A stretch of 64,000 nucleotides of DNA from Archilochus colubris (GCA_023079485.1 CM041083.1:106469054-106533053), one strand, 5' to 3'. Positions 36,863-49,370 are shown, counted from the first letter of the stretch. Notes: generated by a model from the letters alone, not told the origin. A program made the numbers and translations.

Positions 36863-38095
36863 TTTATAATTGGTGCCTCATCCTGTCCAGGCTAAGTGAC
36901 TGGAATCAATGAATTCATCAAATAAAACAGTAACTTGATAATATGTACTACCAAGCTTAGATGTGTGTCTCATTAATGCTTTCTGCTAGTTTGCTTTCAA
37001 ATTGGTATCTATATCAAGCCTCCTATGTTCACTTATTGCTTTCCATTAACTGTGAGTTAGTGCCATAAAAAGCACTTACATATTTATGTTTAGTAGCTTT
37101 GCAATTTTGCTCAGAATTGCCAAAAGATACTATAGTCTCTGTTCTGAACTGTTGACAATGAACTAGGACAATCAAAAGGAAACAAAGAATCATTATAAAA
37201 TACAAATATTAGTAAGGGGATCTCTGTCATGCAGCTTCCCTCTTTCTAATACAGATTTCTTTCTGAGAATTCAGTATCTTTTCTGGTCTTAGGCCAAATT
37301 TCTATCAGCAAAAATGCTGTTGAGAAAGGCTGCTGAAGGCAAGAGAGATAATAAATATATCGAATTTTTATTATATGGACATATCCACTCGAGACAGTTC
37401 AAAATATCTGTAGCCACGGGGTGGAATGCTGTTACAAATTAAAAGTTGATTAAGCTATATGAAGAACAGAGTACCAATAAACAGGATGTTTTCAAAATTA
37501 GAGTTTAGAATGGAGTTGTTACAAGCTCCATTGTAAGCACAAACACTATTTGATACACTAACACACATTTAAAAACCACAGTCACCATCAGAATAATGTT
37601 TACTAGCAAAACCATGCAGGCTGACGTGAGTAGGAGTCTAAGAAACATCAGTAAACCAAACACTTCGTAACTAGATAATATGGTTAGATGTGAACCTTGT
37701 AAATACATGTGAAAAGTTTAAAATTCTTAAATATCAATAAAACACATCTATTGTTTCAGGAAGAAAATACACTAAAGCACCAACAGTTACCTAAGTAAAA
37801 CTGTTAGCTCATCCTCCATAAGTGACAGAGGGACAAGGATGCCAGTGATCTGAATGGAAAAAAATAAAAAAGGAAACTTTGTAATGCCATAATATCTTTT
37901 TTTTTCTCCTTATATTATTTCATTTTAATCCAAATACCTCCAGTGTACATAACAGGAATAAGGAAGGATCAAGAAGTAACCTTACTTTCTGTTTATGAAG
38001 ACAATCTGTGTCTAAATACTTTGTAGGTGATTGGATTATTGATATCTGCAGGGGTGAAGAAAAATGTCCTCCCCCTGCTACATAGTTTATAGGTA
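36863..38095. other. AT-rich non-genic stretch
   Basis: No element or gene recognised. Minus-strand frames at 37505-37708 and 37920-38108 (67 and 62 codons) are hydrophobic by composition and have no family resemblance. Confidence 0.55.
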
Positions 38096-38450
38096 GTACA
38101 GTTTTCAAGAGTATATTTTATGCAACCTTTTACAATGCTAAAATGTCTATTACAAATGTAAAAATAAACCAATTTTCACCAGTCAATGACTACTTGGAAA
38201 AACAAAAAGGGAGATAATCAAAGAATGTCAAACCACTCATTTTCAAAACCAGAAATAAAAGCTAAATAAGTTTTCTTTTTTGACCTCTGCTAGAACTAAG
38301 GATAGAGGATAGTTGAGTTTTGAACTGAAAGTAACCTTCTCCAAGAATACTTGGATACATTGACTGGTGAAAATTGGTTTATTTTTACATTTGTAATAGA
38401 CATTTTAACATTGTAAATGGTTTCATAAAATATACTCTTGAAAACTGTAC
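38096..38450. repeat. Long inverted repeat: two 93-bp arms, 97% identical, 169-bp spacer
   Basis: The left arm is 38096-38188 and the right arm 38358-38450. Reading the right arm on the minus strand gives 93 bases that align with the left arm without gaps and differ at only three positions (C/A, T/A and C/T), all in the outer half. The spacer 38189-38357 is unrelated AT-rich sequence, although TACTTGG just inside the left arm and CTTGG inside the right arm suggest a little more homology. Outside the arms a weak match (TCCTCCCCCTG against TCCTCTCCTG) may continue after an 18-bp gap. I see no terminal motif or target-site duplication of a known DNA transposon. A transcript across it would fold into a near-perfect long hairpin. 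Confidence 0.92.
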
Positions 38451-40068
38451 CAGGAGAGGAAAACTACAGTTACTTACTGATAATAATTTTCTAAAAGACC
38501 AGAAAAAAATAGGAAACATACTAAAAACACTGGAAGAGATAATTACTTAACTGCAGATAAATGTTTTCATACCTTACTGGCCAGTTCCAAAGTGAGAGAT
38601 TTATGATTCACTTTTAGAGAAACAAAGGGTTATATTGTTTAAATTTCAATTATTAGTACTGTGGGCAGGAAATGTTCAGAATTACTGAAATTTGCAAAAC
38701 TAGACACCTGCTTAAAATTCCTGTATTTCTAGCCAATAAACATATTTCATCACTATGACTGCAAAAGCAAATACTGACTAGCTAAATGTGATTAACTGAA
38801 ATAAAATTACTGAGAAACAGAATGACACACTGCATGAATCAGATTACCCACCAAAGTATTTGAGCAAAAGTGGATTTACTGAATGAAGTGATAGACTCTA
38901 CTGTCTTTACAGTTACAGAAAGATATATTTCCTTCTAAATCTAAATCTAAATCTAAATCGCAGGACCTGGGAGCAATTCCTACATCACTGATCAGGGAAT
39001 ACAGTCCTATCACATCCCTACCACCATATCAGAGGGAGACCCTATTATGAATCACCCTTCTGCTTTATTTTCATAGAAAGAAAACCTGGACAAGTGAGCA
39101 TGAAGTAAACCAAAGCTTTCTGAAAATTCATCTGTTCTTCATACAACTCTTCCATTCTTCTTCATTTTCACTCAGTGAGTTCCTTAACACTCAGAAAATA
39201 ACTTACATGCTGCACAATAAAGATAGTCTATAATAAAACAGAGAAGCACAAAGGCAGCTTGTTTAGATGCTACACTTCTGGAGTGTTGTTGAATCATTTT
39301 TTGATCATTTTTGTGGATTACCTAAATTTTTGTGTTGGAGGAAGGGATGCAGAAATAAATCTAATCTACTGTCAATAAAATCTTGAATCTTATTCCTTAT
39401 TCACTGGTGGGCCACAGGTTGAAAACTACTGGTACAGAATCTTATTTTTGCATAACATATTAAAGCATAATTTATAATTAATCTGAGGGGCACGCTGAAC
39501 CTGCAATACTTAACAGGAGTTTGACCATTGACTGCAGTTTTATGGAGAGTCAGATGTTTCTTTTGGGGGCAAATAATTCAGTAGGAATGAGAGAAAGTTA
39601 AGTTTGATTAATATGTATGTTTTGGTGTGATCTAAAGCACACTGATCGTCAGAGAGAATATTTGCCCCCATATTCTTCTACTAGCAAAAATAACTTCTGG
39701 AAGAAGCAATCATTTTAATGACTCAGAATGTAAATGGATAAGATGAGGTCATAAAACTATTTCCTTTCCTTCCCTGAAAAACTGGTGCTCTTGCATTGCA
39801 CAGCATAACACATTTAAAACCAGACTGCTCACAGAGGTACAGTGCTATTCATTACAACAGACAATGGATGAATTCAGTCTTATTGCATAGTTATTGCAAG
39901 TATGTCTCCATATCATCTTTTTGTAAATATTTACATATGCAACACCACAGGCAACACACCACTTTACATGGATCATTGAGGTGTGAATCTAAATTTCAGC
40001 AGATCACATGAATGGGAGTGTCTCTCAAAAAGTAGTTCATGACACTTTTTCCAAACTAATCAGATCGA
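38451..40068. other. AT-rich non-genic stretch
   Basis: Contains a CTAAAT hexamer array at 38936-38958; otherwise nothing recognised. Confidence 0.55.
38936..38958. repeat. (CTAAAT)n hexamer array, about 4 units
   Basis: Near-perfect CTAAAT units preceded by TTCTAAAT and ending at CTAAATCGC. It is not the vertebrate telomeric repeat (TTAGGG/CCCTAA). Confidence 0.88.
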
Positions 40069-40215
40069 GAATCATAAAATCGAAGAAAGGTTTGGGTAGG
40101 AAAAGACCTTGAGGGTTACCTAGTTCCAACCCCCCTGAATGGGCAGGAAAACCCTCCACTAAACCAAGTTGCTCAAAGCCCCATCCAACCTGGACTTGAG
40201 CACTTCCACTTTCAA
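40069..40215 (-). mobile_element. CR1 LINE 3' tail fragment (minus strand)
   Basis: Starts AGAATCATAAAATCGAAG (degenerate tail), then GAAAAGACCTTGAGGGTTAC, CCAACCCCCCTGAATGGGCA and GCCCCATCCAACCTGGACTTG, the standard order of the CR1 3' untranslated region in reverse complement. Similarity fades after 40215. It carries no coding sequence. Confidence 0.88.
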
Positions 40216-41711
40216 TTTGTCAAAAGCTGAAGATACAACTTAGCACAGGCTTCCAGTGAGCACTGACACCACATGTAATCTGTTTAGCAGCACCAAACCT
40301 TCTGTGCAGTTCAGAGAGATTATAAGAAGATTCTGAAGTACTAAAGGGGATCCTGTCACCCTCCTTTGAAAGTGTAACAGCTATATAATGTATATTATGT
40401 GTATACCTGTGTTATCTAAATATTTTTGTACCTTCTCTTGTAAACAGAATCTCTGCACATTAATGAAAACAGGAATCAAAATTGTGTCAAAAAAATTCTT
40501 TAAATTAAAAGAGAACAATAATAAAATAAGTTATTTTTTTACCTCAAATAGATCCCAGTGTTACAAAAGAAATAAAACAAATAGCTCTAATGGAAGTAAT
40601 TCAGAGAAGGATTTAGAAGAAACAGTCTATACTTTTCTTCAGAACAGATTACTTTCCCCTTCACAGATTTATTTGCATTTAACAAAAGGGTGAAAATTAT
40701 AACAGGATAGTATTTAGTGCTTCATCACTGGTAAAATGTATCCTTTGAGGATCCTTTCCAAATCACATAATTAGAAACTGCACACTTTATTCTTTTAAAA
40801 AAAATCTGAATAATTCCCAGTTTTTGCTCATTACAAATCAGCATAAGCTTTAAACAGGACTTAGAGTAAACACCATTGGCAGCAACAGGTCTAAAAGGTC
40901 AAATTATAATTTCAAAGTTAATTGAGATATCAAAATATCAACACTCTTTTCCACATCACAGAAAAGTAAAAACAATATCAACATGTAGGGAGTCATTCAT
41001 AATAATATGTGTAATTACGTTGCTTATGTGTCACTAGAAAAGTTTAATACTGAAAAATGAAAAAATTAAAGCTTCAGAGAGTTAGGAACCTCATGTAATT
41101 TCAAAGGCAGTCGCAAGCTGAAACTAGAAATATTAATGAATTGATATATGTCTTTCATGGGAAGTGCTAAGCAATATAATTTCTCACTTATTCCCAACTA
41201 AATTGACTATGTTCTCTAACTTACAGAATGAGACTATAACTTACAAGATGGGTGTTAAGCTATGACATTGGAAGTATGACATCCAAATTCTACATGCTTT
41301 TTATGTGTGATCATGCCTTCTTCATTCAATGATCTCAGTCATAGCAGTTATTAGTATCATCACAGTTCTACCTACTGTGATCTTTTCTTGTTATTTTTAT
41401 GTTTCTTATTGGTTTTATATTTTATAAAATAATACGCAATAATTGAAAGTATAAGACTGTATAATAAGATTTCTATTAGGTACTTAGGACTACATTAATA
41501 CACTGAATTAATTAATGAAAGAATTATTTAATTATCTAAGAATGTATTTTTTTATTTATATTAAAATGGTACTTGGAAACTAATTAGAACAAAGCATCCT
41601 TATGCTAAAAACTCTACATACAAAATTGGAAAGTGACCCTAAGTTAAACCGCATAAAATTTAAAGCCCCTGTTATGCAAACAGAGCCAACTACAGAATGA
41701 AACTATTCATT
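40216..41711. other. AT-rich non-genic stretch
   Basis: No gene or element recognised. The plus-strand frame at 40388-40693 (101 codons) has no known domain. TAATTA-rich sequence around 41500-41540 reflects composition. Confidence 0.55.
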
Positions 41712-41845
41712 ACCCAGGCTGGATGGGGCTGTGAGAAACTTGGTTTAGTGGAAAGTGTCCCTGCCCATGCAGGGTGGTTGGAACTATGTGATTTTAAAGG
41801 TTCCTTCCATTCTAACCATTGTTCTATGATTCCATGATTCTATGA
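41712..41845 (+). mobile_element. CR1 LINE 3' tail fragment (plus strand)
   Basis: Starts in CCCAGGCTGGATGGGGCTGT, passes GTGTCCCTGCCCATGCAGGG and ends with CTATGATTCCATGATTCTAT, the CR1 octamer tail in sense orientation. About 130 bp, non-coding. Confidence 0.92.
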
Positions 41846-42030
41846 ATACAGGATTTCAGAGAAATTAATATGGAAGCCTGTGGCTAACTTGAAGTATATG
41901 CAATTTACAGAACCAACACAATTAACTTTTTTTAAAAAAATGTCACAGTGTCCTTTGGTGGTTTTCTGGATCTATGTCTAAATCAGGAGCTTTTCCTTCA
42001 GAATTTTATCCTTCAAAATAAATTGTATTG

Positions 42031-42094
42031 ATGCCTATCTTAATTTAGTTAGATGCCTATCTTAATTTTAGTTAATGCCTATCTTAATTTAGCT
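42031..42094. repeat. 22-bp minisatellite, nearly 3 units
   Basis: Units begin ATGCCTATCTTAATTT at 42031, 42053 and 42075. The first two are 22 bp each and differ by small changes near their ends; the third runs 20 bp before similarity stops. Confidence 0.9.
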
Positions 42095-42763
42095 CACAAT
42101 GTTTGGGTGTCTGTTTATTTGAAATCAGCCTCCCCTCCACAAACACCATTAGCCTTGTTTGGTAACTTTACAAAGAGAATAAACAAGACAGAGCAAGTTG
42201 AGGAGACTCCAATTTCTTAAAAATGGACAGAAATTGAGAGACAACAGGGCCAGGCAAATCAAATCTGAGGGTGGTAGCAGATTTAGGAATGAACACGGAC
42301 AGGTTCAGTTAACAATTCAATTTCATTTTACAGGCACTGAGCTTGTAAAAGGCAATTTGAATTAGACCCTCCATTTGGTCATAGAAGCCTGGAGTGTAGG
42401 AAATGGCCCAGAAAGATTGGAAAAAGCAATGAAAGGGCCATTAGCAGTGAATGAGTCCCTCCTGCCTAAAAGATGAGGGAACTGGCAACGAGGGAATCTG
42501 CCAATCTTGGGAACTGACTGAGCTGTGGCTTCAAGGAAATGCATTTTAAGGACAAGGGAGAATGGGAGTGATAAACTGCTTGCTTACCAATTTTTGTGGA
42601 AGAGCTGTGGTTTCCTGCCATTACAAGGGAAAGAGGCACAGTGAATGAAGACATTCCTTGGCAGCATAAGGAGAAGAAATAGAAAATAAGGATTAATTCA
42701 CCTTAGCATACAGTAATGGTTAAACAAATCCCCCCCTCTTCTGCTTGTATGTAAAACACTTTG

Positions 42764-42765
<2 letters not shown>

Positions 42766-42795
<30 letters not shown>
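42766..42795. repeat. Poly(T) tract, 30 bp
   Basis: Uninterrupted T30. No AATAAA complement lies close on the right side, so evidence for a minus-strand retrocopy tail is weak. Confidence 0.9.
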
Positions 42796-42799
<4 letters not shown>

Positions 42800-43358
42800 C
42801 CCAAAGCCCACAAAAGGGAATTGAGGGTTGGAGAAGATACCTTAAAATGAGAAAGTTAGAAGACTCACTATTTTATAAACAGGAAGATGACTCGCAACTA
42901 TCTGAAAAAATTACCAAATGTACTAAAGAGCTCTTTAAACAAATGAGGAAAGGTCTAATTAAAACCAGTAGCTGAGCACTGAATCTAGACACTGAAGCTG
43001 AAGTAAGGATGCATCTCAGGAGTGAGACAGCTTCACAATACATGTGATAGGTCCTCTGTCTTTTCATGACATCAGACCAAGACTGGGTATCATTGTGTAC
43101 TCAAAGTGATGTAAAGGTGTACTGAAATCACAGTTAATGAGTTATGGTATTAAAATTTTTACTGACCCTACAGTGCATGATTTAAAATATTAAAACATCT
43201 TCCTGAAAAGTAACTCTGAGTTTCTGCTTTCTGTAACCTGATACATTCCAATATGGGTGGAATTAATTTTTTTCAATTAAATTAAGGAATGTATGGAGTG
43301 CACTAAGAAAAAAAAAAAGGAAAAAATCTTTTTGATCCTCTGTTTGCATCCAGAATTT

Positions 43359-43382
43359 AAAAAAAAAAAAAAAAAAAAAAAA
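43359..43382. repeat. Poly(A) tract, 24 bp
   Basis: Uninterrupted A24, preceded at about 43307-43326 by another A-rich run. It faces the T30 tract at 42766 across about 560 bp. Confidence 0.9.
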
Positions 43383-44438
43383 GGTGGGAGAAGGTTATGT
43401 AATTCCTTAGGACATGTAGCAGCCTTCCACTTCTTGGTCATACATGTATGCTTTGAATTTCAGCTTCTTCAGATTATGTCAACTTCTTAACCAAATTCCT
43501 TTGCCATGCAGTAATGAATGGACAGGTTTTCAGCCTGTACTATGAGATCACAGATTTCTCCTAACTTAAAAATGGCTATAAATTACCAGGAGCCCCAAGA
43601 CTGTTTGTTTTTTCAGTTGATATGTTCATCCTTAAAGAATGTCTCAGAGCTATAAATAACACTTAACCACTTCATGATTGAACTAGTGGAATGAAAGCCA
43701 GAAGACAGAAGGCAAACGCTTTCACTATACACCATAACCATTCCTTTCAGTAAAGTAAACTTCACATACTTTAAAACTTAAGGCACACAGGCTCCAAGAC
43801 ATACCAATAACAATCCAATATGAGGAAAACCTCTTCTGGTAGATCAGCATTTTTTTGAAAACTGAAGGCCTAATTTCACAATGCTCAAATGGGCAAAAGT
43901 GTGCTGATTTTCATAGACATTTATCCTTTTGTATCAGCAGAGATGTTAGCCATGGGATATCATCAAAGTCTTGACTTGAATAATGGGCCCACTCTCTCCT
44001 TTGGCCTTTGTTGTGCCACCGGAAGACATGAGCATCCCCAGCCCTCCCAGATCTCACTCCCAGTAGCAGTTTTATGATAGCAGTAGTTGAACAGCTTTCA
44101 GTCAATAGCCAGGATTGGAAAGACCAAGTATCTCATCTGTTTAAGATCAAAGGGGTTGATTTTGACTGAGAAGGGTTTGGCAGCACCAACCTTAGTAGAT
44201 TAGATGGCCTTTTCGAAGACATAATGATTTTTCCAGGATGATGTTCAATCCAAGCAACTGCAAGGAACCATGAGAATCCCATGCTCATAAGGCCTAAGTT
44301 TACATACATAGGTAAAACAAACCCAGATAAGACTAGCTGCTTTCTTTTACTATGTTTTATCTAGGAGGTATACTGTAGCAATTTGAAGTTTCTCAGGTAT
44401 TAAATTAGAACCTTATTCCCATTTATTACTGAATTACA

Positions 44439-44580
44439 GGAGTGCCTAGAGGCCAGGTCTGATTCAGTTGTTTAGTCATTCTACCAACACCCAGTGAGAA
44501 AACAGTCCCTGAACTGAAGAGTTTACACTGAATTAAAACAGCAACAGAAAAGAGGAAGCTGGGAAAACCGAGGAAGGGAA
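44439..44580 (+). mobile_element. Ancient amniote interspersed repeat (CR1/L3-like), degenerate
   Basis: The order ATTACAGGAGTGCCTAGAGGCC, then ACAGTCCCTGAACTGAAGAG and TTTACACTGAATTAAAACAG, matches from memory an old repeat seen across turtles, crocodilians, birds and mammals (a segment with GCGCCTAGAGGCC, then ACAGTCCCTGCCCC, then GAGCTTACA). The family name and orientation are uncertain. Such copies predate the bird radiation and are sometimes kept as regulatory sequence. Confidence 0.55.
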
Positions 44581-47500
44581 TATATAAGTTATTGACACAA
44601 AGGAACTTTGCAAGGAGTTAGCACATACCTTAAAGAGGAAATGCACTCACTGAAGGCAACAAAGCCAGGTCCAAAGCAAACCAGAATATAACTATATTCA
44701 GCACATTTAAAACTAAATGTGAGATATAGATCTAGAATATGGGGTGTGTTTTTTCCTTTGGAAGAAAATGGAGTCAGCATCCAAAATCAATATAAAAAAA
44801 TCCATCACTACAATCCTTCAAAAGACCTCATCTACCTCTACTCCTCTCCCTCAAAAATGCTTGTTTTGTGAGTATAGACAAAGCCAGGGTGTTATCTTTT
44901 AAAAGTAATGGGAAAGTGTTTATTCCTATCTTACTGCATTACAAATAGCAGATGGCCTATAAAGCATCCCTTGTGTTCAGCTGCATCACACTGTGTACAC
45001 AGCTCTAGATTGCACCAGACTGCTGAAGAAGGTTATCCCTCCTAGGACAACTTTGAGGTGGGATATTAAGGTTACCAGTGGTGACGTACATTTCTTGTTT
45101 AGCTGAATATAGAATTATGTTTAATTTTCTTGTTTCTTCATGGATTTAATCTGTTAGAATAAATTCAAAGGATCGATAACTTCATGTTTCTGTTACCTTA
45201 TTTTCCATTTCTTTTAGGGGGATTGTAAAAATGTAATTCTTCTCCTTGCAAAAAGACCCCATCTTTGTGAAAACAGATGTTGTGGTGTCACAGATAAAAC
45301 CTTCGCAGCTTGTACTGAAGACATAATCATAACCTAGAAAATGTTTTCATTCAACCATTTCTTACAGGACTAGGAGACCCAAAGTATAAATTTAAACTGG
45401 TAAGTTTTGAGGAATACTTTTTAATTGCTGGCTGAGGTTTTTTCCCTATGCTTTAAAAACTCTAATATTATATTCTGCAGGTTTTGATCAGCTAGACTAC
45501 TTTTCTTATACACAGAAAGCAACCTTAACTACAGCATAGTGGTCATTTGGTCATAATTTGAGTATCTGCACACATCCCTCCCATGCAGAATGTACCTGCA
45601 CTCTCTTTTCACACAGTCTGTGTGATGTTTTACAGGTAGATACACAAACAGAGAGAGCGCATATAGAAAACAAAATATACAGAGCCTCCAGGTTTTCATG
45701 GAAATATACTATGTATCAAGATAAGCTAAGAATTCTGGTTCCTTGTAAAAATGTTAGGAACAGCTTTTTTGCCTGACCGTCATGGAAAAAGGTCCAACTG
45801 AGGTGTTGCAGGTTGAATTTTGTTGTATTTCTTTTTTTGGCTTTCTGAAGGGAGGGAACAGGTTTAAAAAAACATTTTGATTTGGGTTCTGCAAGGTCTT
45901 AGAAAGGGGTAGTGTATGAACATTGACGTATATGGACTTTATGTAAAGATGCTTTGCCATTTCTGAAGCCAGATCTAACCTTTGTATCAACAAATCATAC
46001 ACAAAAAAGTTCAGTCTAAGCCTCAAGGTAAGAAAACATATACTTAAAGGGCTCCTTTGTATTTGGTTACAAAAATACACTCATTTACAAGAAGATTTTG
46101 AACGTCTGCCACCAAGCAAGAAAATAACCTTTTCATTTATTTTTAATTTTCTTAAAGATAGGTCTCTTTTTGCAATCTATAATAATCATATACTACATCA
46201 AATAACTTCAAATCACATATATTATAGTGTCTCATTAAAATCTACGAAAGCTTGTGCAGTTAAATATGCACTTAATGTACTTTTGAGGGACTCTGGGGCA
46301 TTATTTTACATAAAAATAAAGTTTACAGGTCATACAACAAAGTTAAGCAAGTGAATAGGGTGTAATTTAGATACCTGGTGTTCTCAGTCATGAGTTAAAT
46401 TCAAGCTGACACTGTTCAGTGCACATCTTATTATAGGGACTGCTGAAGATGTGTCTTTGCTACTTTGTCATTTAAACTAACAGTCCACAGAAACTGAATG
46501 AGGCCATGTGCCCCAAAAGTATCACATAATTGTCTATACCATAGTGCCTTACTTACACCTTTATGATGATATTGTAGAAGAACATCTTTATTTAATTCTT
46601 GGTAAACTTTCTATTCTCTGGAAGCAAAAATTTCCACAGGATATTGTAATGAATATTAAAATATTCTACAACATTCATACTGATTCTGCGTACATTTTAT
46701 TTATTTTTTTTTTTTATCAATGATGAAATACACACCTGTGTGTAATGGTAGCAGTGTGCAATAGAACCCACCCTCTGACTTGGTGCAAAGGAGAGGTTCT
46801 CATGAAATGAGGGCATAAATTACAAAAAAATCCAGAAATTCTCTTTAAGTCTATGACACTTGTCATGTGTGTCTGTCCATTCTTACAAGCTAAAACTGAG
46901 ATGAAGTGATTGTCTTTCGACTCTCCAAATTACTTTTTTTGTTGGGTTTTTTATTCCCCTGGGTAGAAGTCATGATTGTGCAAACACACTTTGGGAATAC
47001 AAACAACCCTTTCAAAATTTAACTAGGCATGAAAAAGAGATTTGCTCCATCATATCTAGTGCAAAAATGTATTCTTAATCTTTCAGGGTTTAATTTCTTT
47101 AATTTTCATACATGCATACTACAAAATTTGCCTGATTCCTGTGTATAAAAGTAGAGACTCTGATCCCACATACAAAATTTATCACTATAATCAGTTCATA
47201 AAACTCTGCAATACTGCCAGACTTCTTTTGTCTGATTGAACAAGTATGCTGCTATATGCAACCACAAATATTTGAACTTTCAGAGTATATATTTTCTTAT
47301 TAGTGAACATTTTCAGAAGATAAAAGCAGCAACCCAATGAAAAGTAATGAACTCCAGAAAAACAGATATCACAAAATGGATGACTCAAAATTATAAAGGT
47401 TGATGAACAAAGTAGTACTAACTAGAAAACATCTATATTCTGCCTATGAGATTGATGGATTTCAAAGAAAGAGACACAGCAAATCATCAAAGCTTTGTAG

Positions 47501-48234
47501 TCTGGCTGCATAAACAATCACTAACATCTTTACATCAGCTTTTACTCACCTGTGCAGGGCAATGCTTAACTTGGAAAAGCTGTGTTTGAAAAAAAATTGG
47601 CCGAAAGGCATGAATAAGAACACACAATTCAAGAAATATCCCTATAGTTGGAAACATACATATGTTAATATTCTCTTTGTCTAGCATCAGATGTGGTTTC
47701 ATGGCTTCAGTTCTGGATTGCATTTGTCTCTGGAAAATAAATGGATGATTTCATTATTCCTAGATTTATATAGCTCCTATCTCTTCAAGGCAGTGCTGGC
47801 ATCAATGTGGCCAGTGTGCACTTGAAACTCTTGTCATCAACTATCAATTACTGTATAACTTATTAGATGGTTTTCTGTGGATACTGATCCAAAACCTAGA
47901 AAAGTCTGTGGAAAAAATCCCATGCAATTTAATAAGCTTCTTTTGATTGGGCTCTAGCACAGGATATGCTGTAATAAGAAATGGGCAAAAATTCCATGCT
48001 TACTGCAAAGGAAGTTGGAGTCTTCAAAGCTGCCTACGCCCCTTGGCTAGAGAGGGCTTTATCACTGGGTTAGATATGGTAAAATCTCCTTCTGATAGGA
48101 AAAGATACTACAGTATAATGAAAAGGAGATACTGGTCTTCACTTATATACACTCTCTCTCTGAGTGCTCGTATTTCTGCTGGGAAAAAAAAAATTAAACT
48201 GCATGTTGTTGCTGACCAAAAGTGGAGTAAATTG
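44581..48234. other. AT-rich non-genic stretch
   Basis: No gene or recognised element up to the CR1 at 48235. Frames such as 45754-46080 minus (108 codons) and 47947-48267 plus (106 codons) have no confident similarity. The latter runs into the CR1 copy, and its first part could be an unrecognised further piece of that element. Confidence 0.5.
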
Positions 48235-48502
48235 CAAAGTGGAGAAGATGTTCAGGACAGTCGTTGAGAAACCTTCTTGGAAGAAAGTCCTGAAGGATAA
48301 ATGGGTCCAGAAAGGCAGGACATTCTTCAAGATGGAAGTCATAAAGGTACAAGAGCTGGCTATCCCCATGTGCCATAAAATAAGCTTGCAGGGAAGGCTA
48401 CTGGTCTGGCTGGACATGAGCTTTTTCTGAGACTTAAAAAAAAAATTAGAGTTTACTATAATTGGAAGAAGGATCAGGCAACTGAAGAAGAAGATAGGGA
48501 TC

Positions 48503-49095
48503 TTGTTAGGTCATGTAAGGAAAAACATTAGAAAGGCAAAAACCCAGCTAGAACTTAATCTGACCAAAGTCATAAGAGAAAACAAAAATTGTTTTTACAG
48601 ATACAACATCAGCAAAAATACATTCAAGGGGAATCTCCAACCTTTTTTGGATGTCAGGGGTGAATATTGCCACCAAAGAAAAAGCCTGACATAAGTAATG
48701 CCTTCTTTGCCTTTGTGTTTAATAGCCAGAGCAGCTACCCTCAGGATATTCACACCTTTGAGCTGGAAGACAGGAATGGGAAGAAGAATAAACCTCCCAT
48801 AATCCAGGGGGATCCTGTGAATAACCTGCTATGCCACCTGGACACTCTCAGGTCTATGGGGGCAGATGTAATCCACCTGAGAGTACTGAGGGAGCTGACA
48901 GAGGAGCTTGCCAAAGCACTCTCCATCCTTTGCCAGCAGTCCTGGTTAATAGGGGAGCTCCCGGATGACCGGAGGTTTGCTAATGTGATTTCTATCTACA
49001 AGATGGGCCACAAGGAGCATCCAGGGAACATCAGGCTTGTCAGCCTGACCTTGGTACTGGGAAAGATTATGGGGCAGTTCCTCTTGTGTGTGTAA
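48503..49095 (+). pseudogene. CR1 ORF2 remnant: linker and N-terminal reverse transcriptase
   Basis: Two frames together cover this part. The first (48503-48694) reads TQLELNLTKVIRENKNCFYR, the conserved lead-in to the CR1 RT. The second (48667-49095, 142 codons) starts with SNAFFAFVFNSQSSYPQ, then LEDRNGKKNKPPIIQ, VLRELTEELAKALSIL and WLIGELPDDRRFANV, the RT N-terminal region up to the segment before the fingers (VSLTLVLGKIMGQ). Its last few codons and stop come from the younger CR1 inserted at 49087. A frameshift separates the two frames. No active site lies in this part and no natural start is present. Confidence 0.88.
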
Positions 49096-49367
49096 TGATA
49101 GGATAGGGAGTAATGGCTTTAAACTGGAAACAGGAAGATTAGGTTAGAAAGAAATTCCTTAGAGTGAAGGTGGCAAGCCACTGGAACAATTTGCCCAGAG
49201 ACTTTGTGCATGCTTCATCCCTGGAAGCATTCAAGGCCAGATTTGGACGAGTCTTTGAGCAGCTGGTCTAGTTGAAGGCGTCCCTGTCCATGCAGTGGTG
49301 TTGGAACTAGATGATCTTTAAGGTCCCTTCCAACCCAAACCATTCTATGATTATTTGACTCTATGAT
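49087..49367 (+). mobile_element. Younger CR1 3' tail nested in an older CR1
   Basis: Starts TGTGTGTAATGATAGGATAG and runs through the CR1 3' untranslated region (GGCTTTAAACTGG, GCCACTGGAACAATTTGCCC, TGGAACTAGATGATCTTTAA) to the tail CATTCTATGATTATTTGACT and CTATGAT. It interrupts the reverse transcriptase coding sequence of the host CR1. The 4 bases CTTG occur at both junctions (49083-49086 and 49368-49371), which may be a short target-site duplication or microhomology. It has the same orientation as its host. Confidence 0.9.
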
Positions 49368-49370
49368 CTT

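Larger units (their letters stand above)
41846..44438. other. AT-rich non-genic stretch with minisatellite and homopolymer tracts
   Basis: Contains a 22-bp minisatellite at 42031-42094, T30 at 42766-42795 and A24 at 43359-43382. No gene recognised. The minus-strand frames near 42362-42654 are about 60 codons with no motif. Confidence 0.55.

Noticed and set aside
37505..37708. Hydrophobic minus-strand frame resembling a membrane protein
   Set aside because: The hydrophobicity follows from AT-rich codons (Val, Leu, Phe, Ile); 67 codons with no family similarity.
38936..38958. Interstitial telomeric repeat
   Set aside because: The unit is CTAAAT, not CCCTAA, and has only about four copies.
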